A DNA stretch of 64,000 bases, from positions 3,935,501-3,999,500 of the forward strand of contig NZ_CP116808.1 of assembly GCF_028464065.1 (NCBI RefSeq), in the 5' to 3' direction. The notes under the pieces are model-generated. The model was not told where the DNA came from and did not search any database. It saw only the letters and a list, made by a program, of their open reading frames with translations. Position numbers and translations under genes: made by a program. This DNA comes from Saprospira sp. CCB-QB6. GTDB lineage: Bacteria > Bacteroidota > Bacteroidia > Chitinophagales > Saprospiraceae. Positions 34,241 through 43,372 of the stretch are shown one piece after another (the first letter of the stretch is position 1; every line of letters begins with the position of its first letter).

Positions 34241-34810
34241 ATGAAGTACTTATTTGTTTCAGGCCTATTATTTTTTGGCCTAGCATTCAGCTTTTTTGCA
34301 TTTAAATCAAATAACGATATGGCTAAGATTTATGATTTTAAGGTAGAAACAATTGACGGAGAAGAGATTGAACTCAGTCAATACAAGGGCAAAACGCTCC
34401 TCATTGTCAATGTAGCTAGCAAATGCGGACTCACTCCCCAATACGAAGAGCTACAAGCACTCTACGAAGAGTATAAAGACCAAGGCCTACTCATTTTGGG
34501 CTTTCCCGCCAATAACTTTATGGGCCAAGAACCCGGAAGTAATGAGGAAATCAAAAGTTTTTGTCGCATGAATTATGGCGTGGGCTTCCCCATGTTTGCC
34601 AAAATCTCTGTACAAGGCGACGATATCCACCCTCTCTATAGTTATCTTACCCAAAAGTCAGAAAATGGGGTCTTTGATGCTAAAGTGCGCTGGAACTTTC
34701 AAAAGTTCCTCGTTTCACCCCAAGGCGAACTCTTGCAGTCTTTTGGCCCCCGCCAAAAAGTAACAGAAGTAGAAGTCAGAGAGGCAATTATAGCCGCCTT
34801 ACCAAAATAA
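34241..34810 (+). CDS. Glutathione peroxidase-family thiol peroxidase, exported
   Basis: The protein reduces hydroperoxides with thiol electrons. The GPx core starts at about residue 28: YDFKVETIDGEEIELSQYKG, then NVASKCGLT with the peroxidatic Cys62, LGFPANNFMGQEPG with the conserved Gln, and the Trp of VRWNFQKFL. Bacterial members with Cys normally use thioredoxin rather than glutathione. The first ~22 residues are a hydrophobic signal or anchor (KYLFVSGLLFFGLAFSFFAF), so this form works in the periplasm or at the membrane, which is less common than the cytosolic form. Length 189. It ends in a strong terminator and has no oxidative-stress partner beside it. Confidence 0.9.
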   Translation: MKYLFVSGLLFFGLAFSFFAFKSNNDMAKIYDFKVETIDGEEIELSQYKGKTLLIVNVASKCGLTPQYEELQALYEEYKDQGLLILGFPANNFMGQEPGSNEEIKSFCRMNYGVGFPMFAKISVQGDDIHPLYSYLTQKSENGVFDAKVRWNFQKFLVSPQGELLQSFGPRQKVTEVEVREAIIAALPK

Positions 34811-34832
34811 AAGAATCTTTTTAGATCAACTG

Positions 34833-34866
34833 AACGCCTATTCATTTTGGATAGGCGTTTTTTTTG
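34833..34866 (+). terminator. Terminator of the GPx gene
   Basis: Perfect 9 bp stem AACGCCTAT (34833-34841) / ATAGGCGTT (34851-34859) followed by a run of T. The run overlaps the TTTTGGGG end of the next interspersed element. Confidence 0.85.
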
Positions 34867-35053
34867 GGGGCTGCCCCGCCTTTCCTCCCTTCGGTCGTCA
34901 AACTGCAGCCTAAAGGCTTTGTTGTCGGCGGGTCGCTCCACTCCGCAGCTCGCTGTTCGCTCGGCCCTGCAGCCCTACGGGCTTTGGTCTGCCGCCTTTG
35001 GCGGCCCTGCTCCGGCAGCTCAGCCTGCGGCGGCGAAGCCGCCTGTCCACCGC
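34863..35053 (+). repeat. GC-rich interspersed element, copy G (long form)
   Basis: Plus-strand copy starting with TTTGGGGGCTGCCCC and ending near GCCTGTCCACCGC. It contains CCTTCGGTCGTCAAACTGCAG, GTCGGCGGGTCGCTC, GCTGTTCGCTCGGCCCTGC and GGCCCTGCTCCGG. It adds a false N-terminal stretch to the arginase frame. Confidence 0.78.
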
Positions 35054-35139
35054 AAATTTTAAAGGTCCAGAAACACATAATTTTTATTTTCTCCAATGCT
35101 TTTTTATCTTGGCTGTCTTCACAGAATAACAACAACAGC

Positions 35140-36120
35140 ATGGAAAACATACAAATTTTAGAAATTCGCTCCGAATTAGGCGCAGGTACCCGAGGTGCAA
35201 GCCTAGGAATTGGAGCCATGAAGGTTGCTTCGCTCAAAATGAATGACACCTATTTTGCTCATTACCCCCTGCATCTGGTGCCCAATGAAAATGAGATCTT
35301 ATTTCGCCCTAGCTCAACCACCCGCCACGCTAAACACATTAAAGGTATCCTAAAAGTTTACAATTATGTAGCAGATGCCATGGACCAACTTCTCACAGAA
35401 GGCACTCAATTCCTAACTATCTTATCTGGAGACCATTCTTCTGCAGGAGCTTCTATTGCTGGCTTGCGCAAGGCTTATCCAGATAAACGCTTAGGAGTGG
35501 TCTGGGTAGATGCACATGCCGATTTACACACACCTTATACCACGCCTTCAGGCAATGTCCACGGGATGCCTTTGGCCGCTTCTTTAGGTTTTGATAATTT
35601 GGATATGCGTCGCAATAATCTTTCTCCAGAACTCAATGTATATTGGGAACAACTCAAAAGGGTAGGAGATATCTCCCCAAAAATTTATCCCGAAGACCTT
35701 GTTTTTATCGGCTTGCGAGATACCGAAAAAGAAGAAAACTTCTTAATCGATCAACATAAAGTTAAGGTATTTGAAGTCCCTGAGGTCCAAGAAAAAGGCG
35801 CATTGCGTATTGCAGAAGAAACCCTACACTATCTACAAAATTGCGATATGATCTATGTCTCTTTTGATGTAGATAGTATGGATTCTAACTTAGTTTCGGA
35901 GGGCACAGGAACACCTGTCCCTAACGGATTGACCCCAGAGGAAGCTCGAAAACTGCTTTGTCGCTTTGCTCAAGAAGATCGCCTGAAATGTATGGAGGTA
36001 ACGGAGGTCAATCCCTTACTAGACAACAAGCGCAACCTAATGGCCGAAACAGCCTTTTCCATTTTGCGCTCAGTAACCGATACGGTAGAGGAGCGTTTGC
36101 GCAAGCAACCTACAGACTAG
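35140..36120 (+). CDS. rocF: Arginase / ureohydrolase family enzyme
   Basis: The enzyme hydrolyses L-arginine to ornithine and urea with two Mn ions in the cytosol. From ATG 35140 the protein has 326 residues. The metal ligands are seen in SGDHSSA (His), VVWVDAHADLHTP (Asp-x-His-x-Asp) and SFDVDSMD (Asp-x-Asp), followed by EGTGTPVPNGLT and the terminal EVNP with Glu. Substrate choice between arginine and related guanidino compounds cannot be read with certainty, so the symbol is tentative. The frame extends about 90 codons upstream through a GC-rich element; the ATG before ENIQILEIRSELGAGTRGA with an AACAACAACAGC leader is the real start. The 3' end overlaps truA by 11 bp in convergent orientation. 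Confidence 0.88.
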   Translation: MENIQILEIRSELGAGTRGASLGIGAMKVASLKMNDTYFAHYPLHLVPNENEILFRPSSTTRHAKHIKGILKVYNYVADAMDQLLTEGTQFLTILSGDHSSAGASIAGLRKAYPDKRLGVVWVDAHADLHTPYTTPSGNVHGMPLAASLGFDNLDMRRNNLSPELNVYWEQLKRVGDISPKIYPEDLVFIGLRDTEKEENFLIDQHKVKVFEVPEVQEKGALRIAEETLHYLQNCDMIYVSFDVDSMDSNLVSEGTGTPVPNGLTPEEARKLLCRFAQEDRLKCMEVTEVNPLLDNKRNLMAETAFSILRSVTDTVEERLRKQPTD

Positions 36121-36877
36121 GCATATTGTCCTGTATATAAGGATATTGAATGTCTTTCAAAAATAGACCCTGAGGGGGGACCGAATAGGCCCGCTTCAGG
36201 GCTTTTTGTTGGTCCATAGCCGCTTTTAATTCTGCTAAAGATAATTTAGCCGTTCCCACATTTAAACAAGCTCCCACAATCAGGCGAATCATACCCCGCA
36301 AAAAGCGATTAGATTGGACCTCATAACGCCAAAGATATGGATCGCTAAAATCCCATTCCGATCGACTCAGTTGACAACCGTAATGCTTGACATCACTATT
36401 AGTTTTGCAAAAGGGAAAAAATTCATCATAATTAAGCAGCAGCTGAGCCGCAGCCTGCACTTTTTCTGCATCCAACATTTGGGCTCTAGGAAAATGAAAG
36501 GCCGTCTCTTGCCGAAAAGGGTCAGGCCGCAAACTAAGTTGATAGACATAAGCCCTAGAAAAAGCATCGTATCGAGCATGAGCTTCCGCTTCTACCGCTA
36601 ATAAACGATAAACAGCAAAATCTGGCCCTAGCAAACTGTTTAGACGAAAAGGGATGCGTTTTGGCAGTTCGCCTTTGGCATCAAAATGAGCAAAATATTG
36701 CAATGCATGAACGCCTGTATCCGTACGCCCACAACCCACAATTTGGATTTCTTGTCTTAAAATTGTAGATAAGGCCTCTTCCACTTTTTGTTGAACACTG
36801 ATTTGTTGAGGTTGTCGCTGAAAGCCGAAAAACCGACTGCCGTTATAGGCAAATTCTAAAAAGTATCTTTTCATCAT
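36110..36877 (-). CDS. truA: tRNA pseudouridine38-40 synthase TruA
   Basis: TruA converts uridines 38-40 of the tRNA anticodon arm to pseudouridine. The protein has 255 residues, the normal length, with the catalytic motif GRTDTGVHA (the Asp being the nucleophile), the early YNGSRFFGFQRQP and the later RFLRGMIRLIVG. Start codons at 36877 and 36874 are both possible. It overlaps the arginase gene end by 11 bp and starts only 25 bp from the divergent transporter ATG, so the two promoters must overlap. Confidence 0.95.
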   Translation of the reverse strand: MMKRYFLEFAYNGSRFFGFQRQPQQISVQQKVEEALSTILRQEIQIVGCGRTDTGVHALQYFAHFDAKGELPKRIPFRLNSLLGPDFAVYRLLAVEAEAHARYDAFSRAYVYQLSLRPDPFRQETAFHFPRAQMLDAEKVQAAAQLLLNYDEFFPFCKTNSDVKHYGCQLSRSEWDFSDPYLWRYEVQSNRFLRGMIRLIVGACLNVGTAKLSLAELKAAMDQQKALKRAYSVPPQGLFLKDIQYPYIQDNMPSL

Positions 36878-36902
36878 TTAACTTAGTTTGAACCGCAAAT
36901 AT

Positions 36903-38429
36903 ATGCAAACTCTCCGAAAGACTGTTTTTTGGCCAAGCTTTGGCCTCTTGTCGCTCGCAATTATATACAGCATAGCAAATCCAGAAGGTTTTTTGGATCA
37001 AATGAAGCTGCTCAACGCAGCCTTGCTGTCTAATTGTGGTCCCCTATTCAGTCTAACGAGCTTTCTAATGCTACTGCTACTGATCGCATTGTTCGTATCT
37101 CCTTTGGGCCGTATTCGGATTGGAGGCCCCAAGGCAGAACCTATACTTAATCGCTGGAAGTGGTTTAGCATTACTATTTGTACTACTATTGCTACGGGAA
37201 TTCTATTTTGGGGAACTGCAGAACCTTTATATCATTATGGTAGCCCACCAGCTTCTGCGGGCTTGGCTGCGGAAAGTCCAGAAGCAGCCCAGTTTGCTCT
37301 CTCTACTCTCTATTTGCATTGGAGTTTTACGCCCTATGCTATTTATAGTCTGCCTGCTTTAGTCTTTGCTTTAGCCCACTATAATTATGGCGCAAAATAT
37401 AGCTTAACAGCCTTATTATTCCCCTTCTTGAAAACAAAAAAAGAAGGCGGTTTTCATAGTTTTAAAGGCTTATCGTCTATCATTGATAGCCTTTGCTTAT
37501 TTGCTTTGGTCGCCGGTATGGCTTCTTCTTTGGGAGCAGGTTTGCTTACTTTAGCTGGTGGTTTAGAAAGCCAATTGGGTTGGACCGCCAACAGCAACAT
37601 GTTGCTTCTCATTTGCATCATTACGGTACTAGCCTTTATTATTTCTGCTGCTACGGGCCTAAAAAAAGGCATCCAATTTTTGTCAAGCATAAATATTTGG
37701 GCCTTTATCTTCATCGCACTTAGCTTTTTATTTTTAGGACCAGGCCAAAAAATGTTGCCGCTAATCGGAAGTAGCTTAGGAGAATACTTTGGGACCTTCC
37801 TAGAAAAGAATCTATACAATATTTATCATCCAAAAGAAAAATGGGCCAATAGCTGGACCACCTTTTACTGGGCTAATTGGATGGCTTGGGCTCCGATCAC
37901 CGCACTTTTTTTGGGTAAAATCGCCAGAGGCTATACCCTGCGCGAAATGCTGCTCTTCAATTGGATTCTACCCTCTATTTTTGCCCTGATTTGGATGAGC
38001 ATTTTTGGCGGTTCTGCTCTTTGGGCTGTACAAACAGGAGAAGATTTACTCGGTAGCCTTTCAGCCAATGGGGCCGAGTCTATTATCTATGAACTTATGG
38101 CCAAATACGCTGCCCCGCTCATGCCCTTTATGGCCCTCTTGTTCATTTTTACCGTATTTTTATCCTATGTCACGGCCGCCGATTCTAATACAGAAGCCAT
38201 GGGCAGCATTAGTATGGACGGCCTAGCCACAGGTGATTCCCCAAAGCTATATATTAAAGTGATTTGGGGACTTTGCATTGGTGCCGCCGCTTATATTATG
38301 GTCAGCCAAGCAGGTATAAAAGGGATTAAGATGCTCTCTAATTTGGGTGGATTACCTGCTCTGCTATTACTACTAACCGCTAGTTTGGGCTTATTGTATT
38401 GGATGTTTAAAAAGCGCTTTGGCTTTTAA
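36903..38429 (+). CDS. BCCT-family transporter (betaine/carnitine/choline type)
   Basis: A membrane carrier with 12 expected transmembrane segments that takes up quaternary ammonium compounds, mostly as osmoprotectants. The 508-residue protein has the family motifs ATGILFWGTAEP near residue 100 (for GxGxLxWGxAEP) and WTTFYWANWMAWAP near 318. The Trp box of the betaine site is present, but several aromatic positions cannot be checked without alignment, so the substrate is open. The ATG at 36903 is used; an in-frame TTG at 36888 would add five residues. It is divergent from truA with only 25 bp between. Confidence 0.9.
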   Translation: MQTLRKTVFWPSFGLLSLAIIYSIANPEGFLDQMKLLNAALLSNCGPLFSLTSFLMLLLLIALFVSPLGRIRIGGPKAEPILNRWKWFSITICTTIATGILFWGTAEPLYHYGSPPASAGLAAESPEAAQFALSTLYLHWSFTPYAIYSLPALVFALAHYNYGAKYSLTALLFPFLKTKKEGGFHSFKGLSSIIDSLCLFALVAGMASSLGAGLLTLAGGLESQLGWTANSNMLLLICIITVLAFIISAATGLKKGIQFLSSINIWAFIFIALSFLFLGPGQKMLPLIGSSLGEYFGTFLEKNLYNIYHPKEKWANSWTTFYWANWMAWAPITALFLGKIARGYTLREMLLFNWILPSIFALIWMSIFGGSALWAVQTGEDLLGSLSANGAESIIYELMAKYAAPLMPFMALLFIFTVFLSYVTAADSNTEAMGSISMDGLATGDSPKLYIKVIWGLCIGAAAYIMVSQAGIKGIKMLSNLGGLPALLLLLTASLGLLYWMFKKRFGF

Positions 38430-38808
38430 GCAGCTTTTTTTGGCGTTACTCCTTTTATACTTGTTGCCGCTCTATGGTACTGCTCTCCAGCGCTAGGCTA
38501 ATCCATTTAGCTTAACAAAGCTTTTGGAACTAAAAAAAACATTAGCCCTAAAGATTGTTTATATTTAGCGCCACGCATAAATTAGCAGCCCAAAAAAACG
38601 CTAGTTTTGCGCCTTTGCAGGCCGATGACCGAAGGGAATTCGGCCGCAGGATGAGCGCTGCGGAGGGGTGGCCGAAGGCCAGACCAAAGGCGAAACGAAG
38701 TGTAGCCTGCAGGGCCGAGCAGACCTGCGAGCCCCAAAGCATAGCGACCCGCCTGCAAGGCGGGAAGCCCCAAAGAATAAAAAACAATAGGTTTTCTTAA
38801 AACAGACT
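38430..38808. other. Intergenic region with element H
   Basis: The first ~190 bp (38430-38618) are A/T-rich with no gene or clear terminator; TTTATATTTAG near 38560 resembles a weak -7 box. The rest is element copy H. Confidence 0.35.
38619..38775 (-). repeat. GC-rich interspersed element, copy H
   Basis: Minus-strand copy with the variant end GATGAGCGCTGCGG, then GGGTGGCCGAAGGCCAGACC, GGGCCGAGCAGACCTGCGAG and AAGCCCCAAAG. Copy P carries the same variant end. Confidence 0.8.
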
Positions 38809-40869
38809 ATGAGCTTTCTATATCCCAGTTTTTTATGGGCACTTTTGGCCCTGATTATCCCTGTTATTATTCACCTCTTCTATTTTAGAAGGTACAAAAC
38901 GGTTTATTTTACTAACCTCCGCTTCCTAAAGGAGGTAAAAGAACAAACTAACTCCTGGCAACGACTGCGCAATTTACTGGTCCTCGCTATGCGTATGCTG
39001 GCCCTAGCCGCCCTAGTCCTGGCTTTCGCCCAACCCTATTGGCAAAAAGCAGGTAGCAAAATGGAACTGGGCAACCATGATGTGAGCATCTTTTTCGATA
39101 ACTCTTATAGTATGTCTGCCGAGGCCGAAGACCTACGCCTGCTAGAGAAAGCCCGCCGCCGAGCCGAGGAAATTGTCGCTGCCTATGGTCCCAATGATCG
39201 CATCCAGATTTTATCTATGGACCTAGAAGGCCGCGATCAACGCCTTTTGTCTAAAGAAGATGCCCTACAAAGAATTCGAGAAATTCAACTGTCTTATCAG
39301 GTGCAGGATATGGAGCGCGTTTTTGCTCGCCAAAAACAAGCCCTAGAAAAAGGTAGCAATAAGAAGAAACAGGCCTTTATCATTTCTGATTTCCAGAAAA
39401 ATAGCAGCGATTTGGCCCAAATTGAGGCCGACTCTCAACTGCAACTGAGCCTGGTCCCCCTACAAGCACAAGCCCTAAAGAATGTCGCTATTGATAGCGC
39501 CTGGTTTGAAGCCCCTGTTCAAGGGCTCAACCAAAATAATCGCCTCTTTGTTAAGATTCATAACTATGGCCAAACGGACCAAAATAAACTTCGCCTCTCG
39601 CTACAACTCAATGGCGAGAACCGCCCAATTGGAAGCCTAGACGTACCTGCGAATAGCTCTATTTACGATACGATTAGCCTCAACCTGAATAAAACAGGCT
39701 GGTATTTGGCCGAACTTCAATTGACGGATTTCCCCATTGAGTTCGATAATAGTTATCGCTTTTCTTTTTATGTCAAGGAAAAGTTGCGCCTACTAGAACT
39801 TTATGAGAATCAACCCCTATCTGCCGTTGCCGCCGCCTTTGCGGATGATGATTATTTTGAGGCCAAAGCTCAGGCAATTAGCCAATTAGACTATTCTAAG
39901 CTGCCCAATAATGACCTCATTATCCTTAGCCAACTCAATAGTTTGTCTTCTGGCCTCCAAGCCGAACTCAAAACCTATGTGGAAGAAGGCGGAAAACTAC
40001 TCATCTTGCCCGCCCGCTCAGCCAAACTAGAAGATTATAATAGCTTTTTGCAGCAATTGGGCGCCAACCGCTTAGCACCCCTAGAGCAAAAAGAACGCAA
40101 GGTGGCTAGCATCAATTACCAAGATTTTATCTTTAGCGACGTCTATGAGAATGAATCGGAACGGATGAAACTGCCCATCAGTCAAGCGAATTTCCCTTTG
40201 CGCAAATCGGCCAAAGCCGCCGAACAACAACTTTTGCGCTACCGCGATGGCAGCAGCTTTTTAGGAAAGTATAAGGTGAAAGATGGCTTTCTGTATTTAT
40301 GCTCAGCCCCCGCCGATTCCGAAAGCTCTGACCTGAGCAAGAATGGGGAGGTTTTCGTTCCTATGCTCTACCGCATGGCCCTTGAAAGCGGCAAAAGACA
40401 ACAGATCGCTTATATTATCGGCCAAGACCAAAACCTAGAATCAGAGGCGCAAGCCCAACAGCAAGAAACGGCCTTTAAACTAGGCAACGGCCAAGTAGAA
40501 TTTATTCCCGAACAACGCCGACTCGGCAATCATCTGCTTTTGGGCCTCAATAACCAATTGCAACAAGCTGGTTTTTATCAGCTTTATTTGGACCCCAAAA
40601 CGGTATTGGACCAATTCGCCTTTAACTACAACCGCCGAGAATCACAACTCGATTTCTTTTCTCTAGAAGAACTAAAAACCGCAGCAGAAGGCCGCTATAA
40701 TATTATTGACGGAAATTACGGACAAGATTTTGGCAGCCTCGTTCTAGAAGAAACTGAAGGCGCCGCCCTCTGGAAATACTTTTTGCTGCTCAGCCTTCTC
40801 GCTCTTCTACTCGAAACGCTTTTGCTCCGCCTCTGGCAACCACAAACACCCAAAACAAATGTCTCCTAG
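38809..40869 (+). CDS. BatA-domain / von Willebrand factor A membrane protein
   Basis: The N-terminus (1-80) is the aerotolerance-regulator BatA domain: two membrane segments flanking the family stretch RRYKTVYFTNLRFL. Next comes a vWA domain (about 95-260) with DVSIFFDNSYSMS carrying the MIDAS pattern DxSxS, then beta domains and a last membrane segment near the C-terminus (KYFLLLSLLALLLETLLL). The whole resembles the long BatA-like proteins of Bacteroidota, whose role in stress or surface assembly is not settled. 686 residues. The next gene, a hydrolase, overlaps the end by 11 bp, so both are co-translated. Confidence 0.88.
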   Translation: MSFLYPSFLWALLALIIPVIIHLFYFRRYKTVYFTNLRFLKEVKEQTNSWQRLRNLLVLAMRMLALAALVLAFAQPYWQKAGSKMELGNHDVSIFFDNSYSMSAEAEDLRLLEKARRRAEEIVAAYGPNDRIQILSMDLEGRDQRLLSKEDALQRIREIQLSYQVQDMERVFARQKQALEKGSNKKKQAFIISDFQKNSSDLAQIEADSQLQLSLVPLQAQALKNVAIDSAWFEAPVQGLNQNNRLFVKIHNYGQTDQNKLRLSLQLNGENRPIGSLDVPANSSIYDTISLNLNKTGWYLAELQLTDFPIEFDNSYRFSFYVKEKLRLLELYENQPLSAVAAAFADDDYFEAKAQAISQLDYSKLPNNDLIILSQLNSLSSGLQAELKTYVEEGGKLLILPARSAKLEDYNSFLQQLGANRLAPLEQKERKVASINYQDFIFSDVYENESERMKLPISQANFPLRKSAKAAEQQLLRYRDGSSFLGKYKVKDGFLYLCSAPADSESSDLSKNGEVFVPMLYRMALESGKRQQIAYIIGQDQNLESEAQAQQQETAFKLGNGQVEFIPEQRRLGNHLLLGLNNQLQQAGFYQLYLDPKTVLDQFAFNYNRRESQLDFFSLEELKTAAEGRYNIIDGNYGQDFGSLVLEETEGAALWKYFLLLSLLALLLETLLLRLWQPQTPKTNVS

Positions 40870-41677
40870 CTATCATCAACTCGATTTTGGTCCGCATCGC
40901 CTCCACTATGGTTGCTTTGGCCAAGGACCAAAAGCCTTGGTCGCCCTGCATGGCTTTGCCAATCATGGCGGCTACTTCGAAGAGTTGAAGAGCCTGGGAG
41001 AACGCTATCGAGTCTTTGCCCTCGATCTGCCTTTTCATGGAAAAACGCATTGGGAGAAGCCCCAATTTAATCCCCAAGAACTTCTGCAGATCATTCAGCT
41101 CATGCTGGCAAAAGAAAATTTTAAACGCTTTAGCCTGGCGGGCCATAGTATGGGGGGGCGCATCGCCCTTGGCTTATTGCCCAAACTATGGCCCCATTTA
41201 GATGCCCTCATTTTGTTGGCGCCAGCAGGCCTGCAACCCACGCCTTCCGATAGCCCCATTTTGTTTCCCCTCTTTTTGCGCCGCTTTTTAGCCGCTCGCC
41301 TAGAGCCCCCTGGCTGGATTCTATCCATTTTTGCCTGGGCCAGAAAAGCTAAGCTGCTGAACAAAGCTACTTATGTTCTGTTCCGCCAACAAATTGAGCA
41401 GGCCGACCGCCGACAACGCTTGTTTAACTGCTGGATCTCCCTTTACAACTTCCCCGTCCATAAACGGAAGCTCAAAAAGTTGATTCAAGAAAAAGAACTA
41501 CCCCTATATATAATATATGGTAAGGAAGATGAGATCACCCCTGGCCGCTACGGACAACAATTTGCAAAAAATCTCCCTTCGGCCCAATTCCACTGGGTAG
41601 CAGATGGCCACTTCTTCCTCAGAGCCCCACTCAACCAATGCCTGGCCCAAATCCTAGAGGAACAACCCTATTTTTAA
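40859..41677 (+). CDS. Alpha/beta hydrolase
   Basis: A 272-residue hydrolase with the nucleophile motif GHSMGG (the Ser near residue 99), an oxyanion region in VALHGFANHGGY, the acid in YGKEDEITP and the catalytic His in VADGHFFL. The cap (about 130-200) is short and helical. The substrate is unknown. Its start lies within the end of the BatA-like gene (11 bp overlap), which suggests coupled translation. Its stop overlaps the end of the next gene by 4 bp on the other strand. Confidence 0.88.
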   Translation: MSPSYHQLDFGPHRLHYGCFGQGPKALVALHGFANHGGYFEELKSLGERYRVFALDLPFHGKTHWEKPQFNPQELLQIIQLMLAKENFKRFSLAGHSMGGRIALGLLPKLWPHLDALILLAPAGLQPTPSDSPILFPLFLRRFLAARLEPPGWILSIFAWARKAKLLNKATYVLFRQQIEQADRRQRLFNCWISLYNFPVHKRKLKKLIQEKELPLYIIYGKEDEITPGRYGQQFAKNLPSAQFHWVADGHFFLRAPLNQCLAQILEEQPYF

Positions 41678-43023
41678 TACAACTCCCACTGAATCCCCTG
41701 ATCCAAAAGCTCAGAATAAAGCCCCAAATCTTCTTCCTTCTCCAAATAGAGATAAACCTTTTTCAAACGAGTGAATTGCTGCAGCAAAGGCTGCCATTTC
41801 TCTACAAATTCCGCTGGACTTTGAGGGGCCATATAAAGCGCAACGACCTTGTCCGCATAGCTTAACGCCTCGGCTGGAAAGCAAATATCTTCCTGATCAC
41901 AAAGCCGAAGATCCAAAACGATATCTTCCTGCAATTTCTCCAATTCCCATACAGATTGATGACAACGCTTCGGCGCTCGCCTAAAATCAAGTGTATAAGC
42001 GGTCTTTCTATTTTGTCTAAATAGTTGGACCTTTTTTTTGCGCAAATCCATACTCAAACTATCCATTCCATAATAAGAAGAGACCTCTATATCTGGCAAC
42101 TTGACCTGATAAGCCTGCAATTTCCCCTTTTTGTACTGCAAATAATGCCGCAAATCTTCCTGTAAATAAGGGCCCGTAAAATACAGTTTCTCCAATCGCC
42201 CTTTTTTGTCCGTCTGCCAATCCATTATTAAGGTAGGAACATCCGGCTCTCCATAGAGATAAGCATAATGCCGACAATGGCCGTAGGGCTTCCCATTCCG
42301 AATTTCGCCCTCTTCCTGCAAACGCCCCTCCTTATCATAATGCTCGTATTTCCCCTCCCTCAAACTAGGCAACAGCCGATTTAGCCCCTCCAATAAGCGC
42401 TGCATATTCTCAATCGGCACTCCCGCCTTAACCCGTCTATAAATAAAGGCGTGAAGCCGACGAAACCGCTGCCGAGCAAAATAAGGCTTGGGATGCTTTA
42501 TGTTCCCCCCATAAAAATCCTCTGGTCCATAACGCACAAACAGCCCGCGTCCCGTCCCACTAAAATCATATCCCGGCCGCTCCGCATAATAGTTCGCATA
42601 ATTGGGCAAAGCCCCCAACTGCGCCAAATTGGCTAGATGTTGCTCTTCTCTAGCCAAAGAGAAATCCCGACAATAAGCAATCCCATCTTCCATAAATACC
42701 CTTAGCGCATAGCGTTCCATCGGACTCAAATCCCACCACTTCTTCTGAATTTGGTTCGCATAATAGGCCCCAGCCGCTCCTAAAAATGACTCAAAACCTG
42801 CGCCCAACTCCTGATTCAATGCTGGAGCTGGATTTTCTGCCCGCCAAGTGACAAACGGAAAAGCCTGAGCATTTAGCAGTATATTGTCATCCAACAGCAA
42901 GTAAATTGGACTCAGTCCCTCTGATAGGTTTTCATCCAAAATATCCTGTAAATCCTCCAAAGGGCGCTGCCCAAAAGCCGCTAGTGCATAGGCGGTAAAT
43001 AGTAGTAATAAATAATTTCTCAA
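41674..43023 (-). CDS. Exported protein with MORN-like repeats, unknown role
   Basis: The N-terminus (RNYLLLLFTAYALAAFGQ) is a clear signal peptide. It begins directly at a TTG; a stop codon lies two codons upstream, so no ATG can serve, and TTG is very likely the real start. The middle part (about 230-260) shows MORN-like text: YDKEGRLQEEGEIRNGKPYG, then more of the type KGKLQAYQVK. The C-terminal ~150 residues are a leucine-rich soluble region (EKWQPLLQQFTRLKKVYLYLE). No enzymatic motif is recognised. It stands alone, convergent with the hydrolase gene (4 bp overlap). Confidence 0.75.
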   Translation of the reverse strand: MRNYLLLLFTAYALAAFGQRPLEDLQDILDENLSEGLSPIYLLLDDNILLNAQAFPFVTWRAENPAPALNQELGAGFESFLGAAGAYYANQIQKKWWDLSPMERYALRVFMEDGIAYCRDFSLAREEQHLANLAQLGALPNYANYYAERPGYDFSGTGRGLFVRYGPEDFYGGNIKHPKPYFARQRFRRLHAFIYRRVKAGVPIENMQRLLEGLNRLLPSLREGKYEHYDKEGRLQEEGEIRNGKPYGHCRHYAYLYGEPDVPTLIMDWQTDKKGRLEKLYFTGPYLQEDLRHYLQYKKGKLQAYQVKLPDIEVSSYYGMDSLSMDLRKKKVQLFRQNRKTAYTLDFRRAPKRCHQSVWELEKLQEDIVLDLRLCDQEDICFPAEALSYADKVVALYMAPQSPAEFVEKWQPLLQQFTRLKKVYLYLEKEEDLGLYSELLDQGIQWELY

Positions 43024-43039
43024 CTTCTAATTTTTATGA

Positions 43040-43279
43040 TTTGGGGCCTCCCGCCTTCGGCGGGCGCTACGCTTTGGGGCTCGCAAGCCTGCTCGGCCCT
43101 GCGGCGGCTCCGCCGCCTGGGTCTGGCCTTCGGCCACCCCGCCGCATCGCTAGGCCAGTCGCTTCGCTCCTCGCTCGGCCGTTATTCCCTTTGGTCATCG
43201 AACTGCGGCTTTCAGTCTTGTTGTCGCCGGCTTTGCTGGCTCGGTCTGGCCTACGGCCACCCCTTCACATCGCTAGGCC
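43040..43279 (+). repeat. GC-rich interspersed element, copy I (double)
   Basis: Two element segments in a row: TTTGGGGCCTCCCGCC ... CGCATCGCTAGGCC (ending near 43155), then a partial second with CTCGCTCGGCCGTTATTCCC ... CACATCGCTAGGCC (ending 43279). Both carry GGTCTGGCC(T)nCGGCCACCCC. The partial second copy lacks the GGGGCC end. Confidence 0.85.
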
Positions 43280-43329
43280 GCTCAACTGAAATAGCCTACA
43301 TTTAATGTTTTGCTTCGGCCCTTTTGGGC

Positions 43330-43365
43330 AAAAAAAAGGGGGCTGCCTTCTGCAGGTAGCCCCTT
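43330..43365 (-). terminator. Terminator of the SDR gene (minus strand)
   Basis: On the minus strand GGGGCTACCTGCAGAAGGCAG and CCCC form a stem of 8-9 bp closed by GGGGCTxCC/GGCAGCCCC, followed by eight T. It lies 8 bp after the SDR stop. Confidence 0.8.
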
Positions 43366-43372
43366 ATCTCTT

